Shown: positions 1 to 7,101 of the stretch, piece by piece | Layout: every line of letters starts with the position of its first letter | How positions within the stretch are numbered: position 1 is the first letter of the stretch | DNA from: Clostridium muellerianum | GTDB lineage: Bacteria; Bacillota; Clostridia; Clostridiales; Clostridiaceae | Assembly (NCBI RefSeq): GCF_012926525.1 | Contig: NZ_JABBNI010000067.1 | Coordinates: 124,001 to 188,000 of the forward strand | DNA length: 64,000 nt | Direction of reading: 5' to 3' | Made by a program: the position numbers and the translations under genes | The notes under the pieces: model-generated | What the model saw: only the letters and a program-made list of their open reading frames with translations | Database searches by the model: none | Told to the model about the DNA's origin: nothing

Positions 1-712
1 ATTTATCTAGTTGATTGTGAATCAAAGGTTCACCCATAAAAAAGAGTTTAATGGAACCCCTCTTAATTAGGGGGAAAGTAGTCCCAAAAATTAAATGCTG
101 TATCTGCTTAACAATTACTCTATTCTTCCAGCCGTCAAGCATTTCATCGAAAATCGCTGTATCCATAAATCCTACCTTGCGGGTCATCTTACTACGAGGA
201 CACATAGTGCAGTTTAAGTTGCAGGCATTAGTTGGCTCTACTTGGAGAGTTAATGGTGAATCGGGAATTAACGCTACTATAGGCTGATTGGATGAGTTTA
301 TATGTATCCACCTTTTTAAAATATTTTCGGCAATCTGTTCTAGATCCCTTTCTCCAAGTTTATGAGCGTAAAGCTTTACTTCTTTAACCATTTGAATTGT
401 ATTCGCTCCCAGCACATCCCCCCCATGGAGCGAAAGTTCTGTAATTTGTATTGTCTGTAATATTACCTGGTTTATAAATAGTCTAAGAAGCTTATCCTCT
501 TTATTTGCACTTAACGATTGGGTAATTAAATTCTGTAAATGCTTTAATCCTTTAGTTTTATCACCTTTTGCAATATAAGCCATTGCCAAGCAATAGTAAA
601 CCTTGATATCATCTGGATGTTCCATTAAAATATTTGAAGTAAAGTCTATAATACTTTCATAATTTTTTTCACTATTTAGCAGAGATAATACTTTCATCAT
701 ATCGTCTTTCAT
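1..712 (-). CDS. Radical SAM protein, N-terminal part (cut by window edge)
   Basis: The frame is open from an ATG at 712 to the left edge, giving 237 codons with no stop, so the C-terminus lies outside the window. A good ribosome site (AAAGGAGA) precedes the ATG. Residues 1-150 are helical and resemble a TPR-like region (around YYCLAMAYIAKGDKTKGL). The radical SAM cluster motif CX3CX2C is at C164, C168 and C171 (NACNLNCTMCPR), followed near residue 227 by MGEPL, the usual SAM-binding GE(P) strand. Such enzymes bind a 4Fe-4S cluster and cleave S-adenosylmethionine; the substrate cannot be read from this part. A SPASM-type peptide or carbohydrate modifying enzyme is possible. Family call is secure, function is not. 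Confidence 0.88.
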   Translation of the reverse strand, partial: MKDDMMKVLSLLNSEKNYESIIDFTSNILMEHPDDIKVYYCLAMAYIAKGDKTKGLKHLQNLITQSLSANKEDKLLRLFINQVILQTIQITELSLHGGDVLGANTIQMVKEVKLYAHKLGERDLEQIAENILKRWIHINSSNQPIVALIPDSPLTLQVEPTNACNLNCTMCPRSKMTRKVGFMDTAIFDEMLDGWKNRVIVKQIQHLIFGTTFPLIKRGSIKLFFMGEPLIHNQLDK

Positions 713-742
713 TCTTTTGTCTCCTTTATAATTTACAACCTT

Positions 743-764
743 CATTAGATGTACTTAACTAATG
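743..764. promoter_or_regulatory. Inverted repeat upstream of the radical SAM gene
   Basis: CATTAG and CTAATG half-sites are separated by 10 bases, about 30 bases upstream of the radical SAM start. Position and symmetry fit a repressor operator. The protein that binds is unknown. Confidence 0.35.
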
Positions 765-825
765 GATACATACTTTATGTTAGGAGTAGGTTCATAGCGA
801 TTTAAGTAAATCCTAGTTGTCTATT

Positions 826-1035
826 TTATTGAAACAAGATGGCAGTATATGTGCAGGAATAATAAGCATTATATAATAATATAATGCCATTTAAATCCAT
901 AATATATTTATTCTGTATGTCGTGGCATAATCCTCTATAAAAAGAAATGTTTTTAATAAGTGCGATATTTCTTATAAAAGCATATCCAACTATTGTATTA
1001 TCAAAATGCTTTATAGTCATAGTGTAAGAAGCCAA
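826..1035 (-). pseudogene. Remnant of a VOC (glyoxalase-fold) gene 3' end
   Basis: The start of this frame reads TMTIKHFDNTIVGYAF, closely matching NMTVKHFDGTIIEYVE near the C-terminus of the VOC protein encoded just upstream (1191-1571). DNA similarity is clear over about 45 bases (roughly 990-1030) and is lost beyond. No ribosome site precedes it. The simplest reading is a decayed tail from an old tandem duplication of the VOC gene; the rest of the frame is probably not coding. Confidence 0.5.
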
Positions 1036-1122
1036 ACTCTTTACAAGGATTGGAATCTAATTAGCAATCTCTATTGTTAAAGTTGATTTCATTTCTTAAA
1101 CTTGTTTGAAGCAAAGAAATTA

Positions 1123-1167
1123 AAATGAATGAAGAATCCTCATAATTATGAGATTCTTCATTCATTT
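1123..1167 (-). terminator. Terminator of the VOC gene
   Basis: A nearly perfect inverted repeat (arms AAATGAATGAAGAAT and ATTCTTCATTCATTT, with an AT-rich inner stem) lies 24 bases past the VOC stop. On the minus strand it is followed by a T-rich stretch. Confidence 0.75.
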
Positions 1168-1190
1168 CGATCAAGGTTTATACGATTCTT

Positions 1191-1571
1191 TTAGTCTTTA
1201 ATTAACCAGTTAAGATTGGCTTTATGCTCAACATATTCAATTATCGTACCATCAAAATGTTTTACAGTCATATTCATTCCTGAGGGTACTATTTTTAAAT
1301 CTCTAATAATAGTAGCACCATTATTTAATAAAAATTCTTTAAATTGAGCAATAGAATCAACTAAAAATGTTGCTTGAGTGTCTTTAAATGGCTTTAATGC
1401 TTCATCAGAACCACTTATTATCAAAATATTTCCAACTGTAGCTAATTCTAAGCTTGCTTCAGAATATTTAAATATATTGCTGCATTTTTTATTTAAGATT
1501 TTTTCATAAAACTTTATTGCTTTTTCCATGTCATTTACATAAAAACGATTTAAAACTTTTTTTATTTCCAT
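1191..1571 (-). CDS. VOC family (glyoxalase/bleomycin resistance-like) protein
   Basis: 126 aa, a single vicinal-oxygen-chelate domain with its two beta-alpha-beta-beta-beta modules. Recognisable parts are the N-terminal RFYVNDMEKAIKFYEKIL and the C-terminal MTVKHFDGTIIEYVEH, whose late Glu is a common metal ligand in the family. The start ATG follows AAAAGGAG. Members are dioxygenases, isomerases or drug-binding proteins, and no substrate can be assigned. It diverges from an HxlR regulator across a short region containing a perfect palindrome, so that regulator probably controls it. Confidence 0.82.
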   Translation of the reverse strand: MEIKKVLNRFYVNDMEKAIKFYEKILNKKCSNIFKYSEASLELATVGNILIISGSDEALKPFKDTQATFLVDSIAQFKEFLLNNGATIIRDLKIVPSGMNMTVKHFDGTIIEYVEHKANLNWLIKD

Positions 1572-1649
1572 TTGTAATCATACTCCTTTTCAAAATTGAT
1601 TTCTGCTTTATAAGCTACTATAATATTATGGTAATAGATGTAATCATTC

Positions 1650-1661
1650 AAGTACGTACTT
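1650..1661. promoter_or_regulatory. Perfect 12-bp palindrome between VOC and hxlR genes
   Basis: AAGTACGTACTT is self-complementary and lies midway in the divergent VOC/HxlR intergenic region. Its position makes it the best candidate operator for the HxlR regulator. A weaker related stretch (ATAGTACT) lies at about 1682-1690. Confidence 0.5.
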
Positions 1662-1712
1662 TTTTATTAGATACTAACCAAAATAGTACTATTGAGGAGG
1701 AAAGAGGTTTTA

Positions 1713-2060
1713 ATGGGAAGAATATTAAAAAATCCCCAATCTAATAAATCATGTCCAATAGCAACAGTACAATATTTGATTTCTGGAAAATGGAAAATGA
1801 TAATATTATTTCATTTAAGTGAAAAAACAAGGAGATTTAATGAACTTCAAAGATTATGCAAACAGATTTCTCAACCAATTTTGGCAAAACAGTTAAGAGA
1901 ACTTGAAGATGATGGATTGGTCCATAGAGAAATTTATAAGGAAGTACCTCCAAGAGTGGAATATTCATTAACAGAAATGGGATGTTCTTTTGTTCCTGTA
2001 TTGAAAACTATGGGAGAGTGGGGGAAAGTTTATATAAATTCTATGGAAGAAAATGAGTAA
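1713..2060 (+). CDS. HxlR-family transcriptional regulator
   Basis: 115 aa from the ATG at 1713, chosen because GAGGAGG lies 12 bases upstream; a TTG 21 bases earlier lacks a site. It carries the family features: an N-terminal Cys in SCPIATVQYLISGKWK, then the winged helix (RRFNELQRLCKQISQPILAKQLRELEDDGLV) and the wing (EVPPRVEYSLTEMG). HxlR proteins bind as dimers, often sensing thiol-reactive or oxidising compounds through the N-terminal Cys. It is divergent from the VOC gene, its likely target. Confidence 0.92.
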   Translation: MGRILKNPQSNKSCPIATVQYLISGKWKMIILFHLSEKTRRFNELQRLCKQISQPILAKQLRELEDDGLVHREIYKEVPPRVEYSLTEMGCSFVPVLKTMGEWGKVYINSMEENE

Positions 2061-2077
2061 TCCTTTCAGATGACATT

Positions 2078-2165
2078 TGACAGAGGACAATGAAGGTGAG
2101 TTTTCCTCCTTTCGTCAGAAAACTAATTTATTTTTAAGCTTGTTTTGCTAACGCAAAATAAGCTT
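2078..2165 (+). repeat. Dispersed hairpin repeat, copy 1
   Basis: Begins with GACAGAGGACAATGAAGGTG, then a hairpin with arms AGTTTTC and GAAAACT, then a second hairpin around TTTTGCTAACGCAAAA. The same order recurs at 52564-52663, and its first half recurs inverted at 52758-52826. It is non-coding and sits just after the HxlR gene. Confidence 0.75.
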
Positions 2166-2201
2166 TGAATTTATACAAGTCAGCAATGTTTCAATATTAA
2201 G

Positions 2202-2232
2202 TGAAAATTTTATATGTGCGAAAGTTGAGTTA
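2202..2232 (+). repeat. 31-bp repeated upstream element, copy 1
   Basis: Contains TGAAAATTTTATATGTGCGA followed by AAGTTGAGTTA. The copy at 3795-3825 matches at 28 of 31 positions. Both copies sit in the upstream region of a plus-strand gene. Confidence 0.65.
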
Positions 2233-2286
2233 CTAAATTTATAATAGTATTTATAGTATAATGGTACTAGAAGGAAGTGATATTAT

Positions 2287-3255
2287 ATGAGAATTTTAGT
2301 TGTAATTCCATTAAGTGAAAATGAAAAACAAAAACTTAAATCAAAGATGCCAGAAGCAGAGTATATTTTTATATCAACTAAAGAAATTAGTGATGAAATT
2401 GTAAAAAGTGCTGATATAATTATTGGAAATGTTCCTCCAGAGTACATAAAGGGAAGTAAAAAGCTTAAATGGCTTCAGTTAAACAGTGCAGGTACTGATG
2501 GATATTGCGAAGCTGGTGTAATTCCTGAAGGAGCATACCTTACAAATGCATCAGGTGCCTATGGTCTTGCAATATCTGAACATATGCTTGGTATGTTACT
2601 TGAAATTAAAAAGAAGCTGAATTTATATTATATGAATCAGAAAAAACATATATGGAAGGATGAAGGAAATGTTACTTCAATAGAAGAAAGTACAACATTA
2701 GTTGTAGGTCTTGGTGATATTGGAGGGAATTTTGCTAGAAAAATGAAGGCACTTGGAAGCTATATCATAGGAGTAAAGAGAACCAAAGGACAAAAGCCAG
2801 AATATATTGATGAATTATATACAATGGAAGCTTTGGATGAACTTTTGCCTAAAGCTGATGTAGTGGCTTTAAGTCTTCCTGGGACAAAGGATACTCACCA
2901 TTTGTTTAATAAAGATAAATTTAATTTAATGAGAAAAAATGCAGTCATTCTTAATGTGGGAAGAGGAAGCTGTATATGTACTGAAGATTTGTGTGACGCT
3001 CTTGAAAATGAAATCATTAGTGGTGCAGGCCTTGACGTAACAGAGCCAGAACCGCTGCCACCTGAACATAGATTATGGGATGCACCAGGGGTTGTTATTA
3101 CTCCTCATATATCAGGATTTTTTCATCTTCCAGAAACTTTAAGAAGAATTGTTAACATAAGTATTGAAAATCTTGAATATTTTAAAAATCACCAGCCATT
3201 AAAGAATATAGTGGATTTTAAAACTGGTTACAGAGTTAATAAGAAAAAAGTTTAA
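2287..3255 (+). CDS. D-isomer-specific 2-hydroxyacid dehydrogenase
   Basis: 322 aa, typical length. The N-terminal substrate-binding half is followed by a Rossmann fold with GLGDIGGNFARKM (about residue 140). Catalytic residues are visible: Arg226 in VGRGS, Glu in DVTEPEPLP (about 253-255), His274 in TPHISG. The enzyme should reduce a 2-oxoacid with NAD(P)H or run the reverse reaction; the substrate is unclear. D-lactate and glyoxylate/hydroxypyruvate-like substrates are both possible. Start ATG after AGAAGGAAGTGAT. It stands alone with its own terminator. Confidence 0.92.
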   Translation: MRILVVIPLSENEKQKLKSKMPEAEYIFISTKEISDEIVKSADIIIGNVPPEYIKGSKKLKWLQLNSAGTDGYCEAGVIPEGAYLTNASGAYGLAISEHMLGMLLEIKKKLNLYYMNQKKHIWKDEGNVTSIEESTTLVVGLGDIGGNFARKMKALGSYIIGVKRTKGQKPEYIDELYTMEALDELLPKADVVALSLPGTKDTHHLFNKDKFNLMRKNAVILNVGRGSCICTEDLCDALENEIISGAGLDVTEPEPLPPEHRLWDAPGVVITPHISGFFHLPETLRRIVNISIENLEYFKNHQPLKNIVDFKTGYRVNKKKV

Positions 3256-3321
3256 TAGAAGTATATTAAATTATTTATAAAGTCATAAGTAAAAGATATT
3301 AATAAATATAATGCTGAATAG

Positions 3322-3363
3322 AGTGATGATGGTATTTATAACTGTTTATCACTTTTTTATTAT
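3322..3363 (+). terminator. Terminator after the dehydrogenase
   Basis: Arms AGTGAT and ATCACT, with partial inner pairing, are followed by TTTTTTATT, about 65 bases past the stop. Confidence 0.65.
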
Positions 3364-3479
3364 AGTAAAATGACTCAAAATAGCATTTGAAATTTTTAGT
3401 TTTATAATATACTTCTTAAATACCCATAAGAGATCTTACATCTGAATTTTTTGAAGATTTTATATCAGATGCTAAATTG

Positions 3480-3755
3480 TTAAGGATTTTTTGAAAAATT
3501 AATACCTTTCAATTTAAGCAAATTTATTAATGAATTTGCAGTGTAGTATAAGTTAGAAAAACTTGGATTGCTATCATATTCAGTGTGCATAGAGGATTTA
3601 GAACTTACTTTCTGAACTTTATCCTCAGAAGAATCTGAATTAGGAGACGAACTTGTACGTGTACTTGTAATATATAATTGAGGGTTTGAAAGGGCATTTA
3701 TCTGATAAGCTTGATTATAATAGCTATAATTATAGTAATTAGAAGAAATGTTCAT
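3480..3755 (-). CDS. Hypothetical small Ser/Tyr/Asn-rich protein
   Basis: 91 aa with no family I recognise. It is supported by a strong ribosome site (GGAGGT, 8 bases before the ATG) and by a biased but protein-like composition: Tyr/Asn-rich at the N-terminus (SSNYYNYSYYNQAYQ), a Ser-rich middle, and a short helical C-terminus (TANSLINLLKLKGI). There is no signal peptide or membrane segment. It is convergent with the dehydrogenase and divergent from the PP2C-like gene. Role unknown. Confidence 0.6.
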   Translation of the reverse strand: MNISSNYYNYSYYNQAYQINALSNPQLYITSTRTSSSPNSDSSEDKVQKVSSKSSMHTEYDSNPSFSNLYYTANSLINLLKLKGINFSKNP

Positions 3756-3794
3756 AATTTTACCTCCAAAATTCCATTTATTTTCTATATTAAT

Positions 3795-3825
3795 TGAAAA
3801 TTTTGCATGTACGAAAGTTGAGTTA
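3795..3825 (+). repeat. 31-bp repeated upstream element, copy 2
   Basis: Contains TGAAAATTTTGCATGTACGA followed by AAGTTGAGTTA. It differs at three positions from 2202-2232 and lies about 100 bases upstream of the PP2C-like gene. Confidence 0.65.
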
Positions 3826-3925
3826 TGATATAATATAAAGGATTATATAAAAAATATATTATTGGAAATATGAGGTTATGCAATAAATACAAAATAATAT
3901 ACAATAAGATTAAGGGGTTAGATTT

Positions 3926-4771
3926 ATGAAGTTTTCAACATATGATTTTATTTCCATGTCAGAGGATAGAGTTAATGAGGATATTGCCTATGCAGAGAAT
4001 AATTATGGCTGGGTTATAGATGGTGCAACAGGACTTAACAAAACTAATCTGACAGGTTCTAAAGGTGATGTGTATTGGTTTGTTAATGAATGGAATAATT
4101 ATCTTAAAGACAATATTTTAGATAAATCAAAAGATATTAAAGAAATTGTTTCTAAAGGAATGGATTTTATAGGTAATAAATTTAATAAAATTTCTTCAAC
4201 AAAATATCCTGATAAAGTTGATTTGCCAGCTGCTTCTATAGCTATAATTAGAATTAACAATAATAAAGTAGAATACTTTTTACTTGGAGATTGTACACTT
4301 ATAGTTGAGAATAATAATGGAAAGTCAAGTATTATTAAACAGATGTTGCTTGATAAACTAGATAATATAGCTAAAGCTGAAATGAACAAGTTAATGTTGA
4401 ATGAAGGAATAAGTTTTATTGAGGCTAGACAGAGAATAAATCCACTGCTTATTAAACATAGATTGCTTAAAAATACTCCAGAAGGTTACTGGACATTAGG
4501 ATTTGATAAAAATGCAGTAGAAAATTCCCTTTATGGGTATTTGGATTTGGAAGAATGTAAAAAGGCTTTATTAATGTCAGATGGGTTTTCAGCAATTTTT
4601 GATAATTACAAATATATGCAGGCTGATAACCTTATTTCAATTATTGAAAAACAAGGATTGCATCAAGTATATAAGACTATAAGACTCATTGAAAATGAGG
4701 ACGCAGATGTAGTGAAATTTCCTAGATTTAAAAAAAGTGATGACTCATCTGCAGTGATATTCTTGCAATAA
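3926..4771 (+). CDS. PP2C-type (PPM) Ser/Thr phosphatase-like protein
   Basis: 281 aa. The PPM metal motifs are present in order: RVNED (Asp19), VIDGATG (Asp32, Gly33), LLGDCT (Asp122), LMSDGF (Asp219) and SDDSSAVI (Asp272/Asp273). These fit a Mn/Mg-dependent phosphatase. The insert at about 135-190 is long and charged. No partner kinase is adjacent, so the substrate is unknown. The start follows AAGGGGTTAG. The 31-bp element upstream is shared with the dehydrogenase gene. Confidence 0.85.
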   Translation: MKFSTYDFISMSEDRVNEDIAYAENNYGWVIDGATGLNKTNLTGSKGDVYWFVNEWNNYLKDNILDKSKDIKEIVSKGMDFIGNKFNKISSTKYPDKVDLPAASIAIIRINNNKVEYFLLGDCTLIVENNNGKSSIIKQMLLDKLDNIAKAEMNKLMLNEGISFIEARQRINPLLIKHRLLKNTPEGYWTLGFDKNAVENSLYGYLDLEECKKALLMSDGFSAIFDNYKYMQADNLISIIEKQGLHQVYKTIRLIENEDADVVKFPRFKKSDDSSAVIFLQ

Positions 4772-4830
4772 AGTAGTATTGTGCTACAAAATAAAACTTT
4801 AATATTTAAACTGAGCTCATACAATTTTTA

Positions 4831-4851
4831 AGGGAAGCTAGTAGCTTCCCT
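4831..4851. terminator. Hairpin terminator between convergent genes
   Basis: AGGGAAGC and GCTTCCCT pair around a five-base loop between the convergent phosphatase and racemase genes. The tract of T residues on either side is short, so it may serve both strands. Confidence 0.55.
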
Positions 4852-4967
4852 TGCTTTGCTATTTATTAAATTTATCAATTGTTTTTATTTAACATGTTGT
4901 TTGACAGTGCTGTGTGCAGAACTACCTGCAGATGTTGTCTGTGTAGTAGTAATAAAGTAAGGTTTAG

Positions 4968-5654
4968 TTAGCTTTTTTCTAAAGAATATGATAATGCTGC
5001 TTTACAATGAAGTTTAATGGTGTCAATTAGCGGAATATCTATATCTTCTTGATTTATTAAAAGTGGTAGTTCAGTGCACCCTAAAATTACACCATCAACA
5101 TTATATTGACATATGATGTCAATGAAATTTTTTTTGGTATTGTTCATTACTTTATTTAAGACAAGTTCATCAAAAATCATGGAATTTATTTCATCTTGGT
5201 GTTTTAGAGATGGAGTTAATACGTCTATACCATATGCTTTCAATCCTTCTTGATAAAAAGAGTTTTGCATAGTGTATTTTATTCCTGTCAATAACACCTT
5301 TTTTAATTTAAGCTTGGTACATTCTTTTGCAGCTGTATCAACAATACTTAGTATAGGTAAATCTATTTCCTGTTTTACAGTGTGAAACACTGAATGAGGA
5401 GAATTTGCAGCCATTATAATAAAGTCAGCACCAGATTTTTGTAAATTATTGATTCCATTTATAATATAATTTGTGTATTCAGAAATCTTATTTTCATTTT
5501 CTAAATCCGTGAAATATTGAAAATTTAAGCTATTAATTGTTATTTCAGGGTAATAATAATCTGAAAATTTCTCATAGTACATATTAAGTATAGTTTTATA
5601 ATATTGAATTGTGGAAGCAGAGCTTATTCCACCTAATATTCCAATTTTTTTCAT
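4968..5654 (-). CDS. Aspartate/glutamate racemase-family protein
   Basis: 228 aa, Asp/Glu/hydantoin racemase fold (starts MKKIGILGGISSASTIQYY). The C-terminal active Cys is present in ILGCTELPLL. At the first catalytic site the sequence is MAANSPH, with Ala83 where racemases of this family have Cys or, in some, Thr; one-base or altered specificity is therefore possible. The ribosome site (AAAGGAG) lies within the end of the upstream deformylase-like gene, four bases away, so the two are cotranscribed. Third gene of the alaX-def-racemase operon. Confidence 0.85.
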   Translation of the reverse strand: MKKIGILGGISSASTIQYYKTILNMYYEKFSDYYYPEITINSLNFQYFTDLENENKISEYTNYIINGINNLQKSGADFIIMAANSPHSVFHTVKQEIDLPILSIVDTAAKECTKLKLKKVLLTGIKYTMQNSFYQEGLKAYGIDVLTPSLKHQDEINSMIFDELVLNKVMNNTKKNFIDIICQYNVDGVILGCTELPLLINQEDIDIPLIDTIKLHCKAALSYSLEKS

Positions 5655-5658
5655 AATT

Positions 5659-6147
5659 TTATACTCCTTTGTTTTTTAGATAGAAAGATTTGTTGTCTAT
5701 AGCCCTCATTGTAGCTAAAATGCCATCAAGATGATCATATTCATGCTGTATCAATTCTGATAGATCGCCTTCAAACTTTATTGTTCTGTCTATAAAGTCT
5801 ATATCTTTATACATAACAGTACATTCCTTATAACGGTTAACTTTTACTAAAAGATTTGGAAAGGACATGCAGTCATCCATTACTTCCATGATTTCCTTGT
5901 TGTCAAATTTTAATATAGGATTAATAAAAACTATAGGCTTATCAATATACATATATATTAATCTTTTAAATACACCAATTTGTGGAGCAGCAATTGCTCT
6001 TCCCGCATTATATTTTTTGCGAAAGTCAATTAAAGTATCATGCAAATCTAAAACAGTTCCTTTTATTGAATCTAGTTCTTCCTTTTGAACAAGTAAGCTT
6101 TTTTTATACAAAGCATCATTTCCAAGTAACAGTATTTCTTTTAACAT
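5659..6147 (-). CDS. Peptide deformylase-like protein
   Basis: 162 aa. The three deformylase motifs are recognisable: GRAIAAPQIG (Gln56), DDCMSFP (Cys93, in place of the usual EGCLS) and QHEYDHLDG (His135, Glu136, His139), so the metal ligands are intact. True deformylases remove formyl from initiator Met. The divergent second motif places this outside the housekeeping type, so another amide or a second deformylase role is possible. Middle gene of a three-gene operon. Confidence 0.88.
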   Translation of the reverse strand: MLKEILLLGNDALYKKSLLVQKEELDSIKGTVLDLHDTLIDFRKKYNAGRAIAAPQIGVFKRLIYMYIDKPIVFINPILKFDNKEIMEVMDDCMSFPNLLVKVNRYKECTVMYKDIDFIDRTIKFEGDLSELIQHEYDHLDGILATMRAIDNKSFYLKNKGV

Positions 6148-6176
6148 AATATAACCTCCCTATTAATACTTTTGAT

Positions 6177-6893
6177 TTAGTCTTCTATATCAACATATAT
6201 TCTCTTATTGATTTTTCCTTTGCTTTTATAATCTACTATTTTTATTTTTCCAACTTCAGAAGTATTTTTTACATGAGTTCCTCCATCTGCTTGAAGATCT
6301 AATCCCTCAATTTCAACTGTTCTTATTTGTTTAATTCCTTCTGGCAAAAGATTTATTTTTGTTCTTATTAAGTCAGGAATTTTTAAGGCTTCTTCCCTTT
6401 CTAAAATATTTACCTTAATATCTCTTTTGCATTGTACTTCTTTGTTAACCTTCTCTTCAATTTCCTCTACTAATGCCTTATCAAAGTTTTGAAACTCAAA
6501 GTCCATTCTTCCTTTAAGACAATCCATATCTCCACCAGTTACCTGTGCTTTATAATCTCTCCATACAACACCACATAGAATATGCATAGCTGTATGAGTT
6601 CTCATTAATTTATACCTGTGATCCCAATCTATTTTTCCTGTGCATATTTCATTAACTTCAGGAAGTTTTCCATCAATATAGTGATATACATCATTTCCTT
6701 TTTTCTTAACTTTTTTAACAACATACTTATTTACATCCGTTTTTAATACTCCAACATCACAAGGTTGACCACCTCCCCCTATATAAAATGCTGTTCTATC
6801 CAAAATAACGGCATTTTCAGCCTCATCTGTACTAATAACTTTACATTCAAATTCCTTTATGTAACTGTCTTTTTGAAATATTAATTCAGTCAT
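6177..6893 (-). CDS. alaX: AlaX-type alanyl-tRNA editing protein
   Basis: 238 aa, AlaX-M size: a small N-terminal barrel (GGGGQPCDVG) followed by the editing domain with HTAMH (His100, His104) and QADGGTHV (His207). The position often occupied by Cys in the second zinc motif (CGGTH) is Asp203 here. Such proteins hydrolyse Ser- or Gly-tRNA(Ala). The start ATG follows TAGGAGG. First gene of the operon with the deformylase-like and racemase-like genes, divergent from a MocR regulator. Confidence 0.9.
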   Translation of the reverse strand: MTELIFQKDSYIKEFECKVISTDEAENAVILDRTAFYIGGGGQPCDVGVLKTDVNKYVVKKVKKKGNDVYHYIDGKLPEVNEICTGKIDWDHRYKLMRTHTAMHILCGVVWRDYKAQVTGGDMDCLKGRMDFEFQNFDKALVEEIEEKVNKEVQCKRDIKVNILEREEALKIPDLIRTKINLLPEGIKQIRTVEIEGLDLQADGGTHVKNTSEVGKIKIVDYKSKGKINKRIYVDIED

Positions 6894-7101
6894 TTATCAT
6901 TCCTCCTAAAATTTGTTTAATATCATTAAATTAAAGTTTGCAACTATGTTTTTAAGAATATGCTATCCATAAATTTTATAGGCGTCAGGATTTGCTGATG
7001 AAAAGCAAATGGAATCTTATTTGTAAATTTGATAAAATAATACTATAAAATTGTAACTATAAAAAGGTACGATTTTTATAAAATTTAGGGGGATGGTTTT
7101 T

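Noticed and set aside
51-287. Plus-strand frame across the left end
   Set aside because: It lies opposite the radical SAM gene, whose cluster motif is on the minus strand; no ribosome site.
4873-4967. Minus-strand peptide TTTQTTSAGSSAHSTVKQHVK near the racemase 3' end
   Set aside because: Low-complexity reading without start or ribosome site; may be a scrap of an old gene but cannot be supported.
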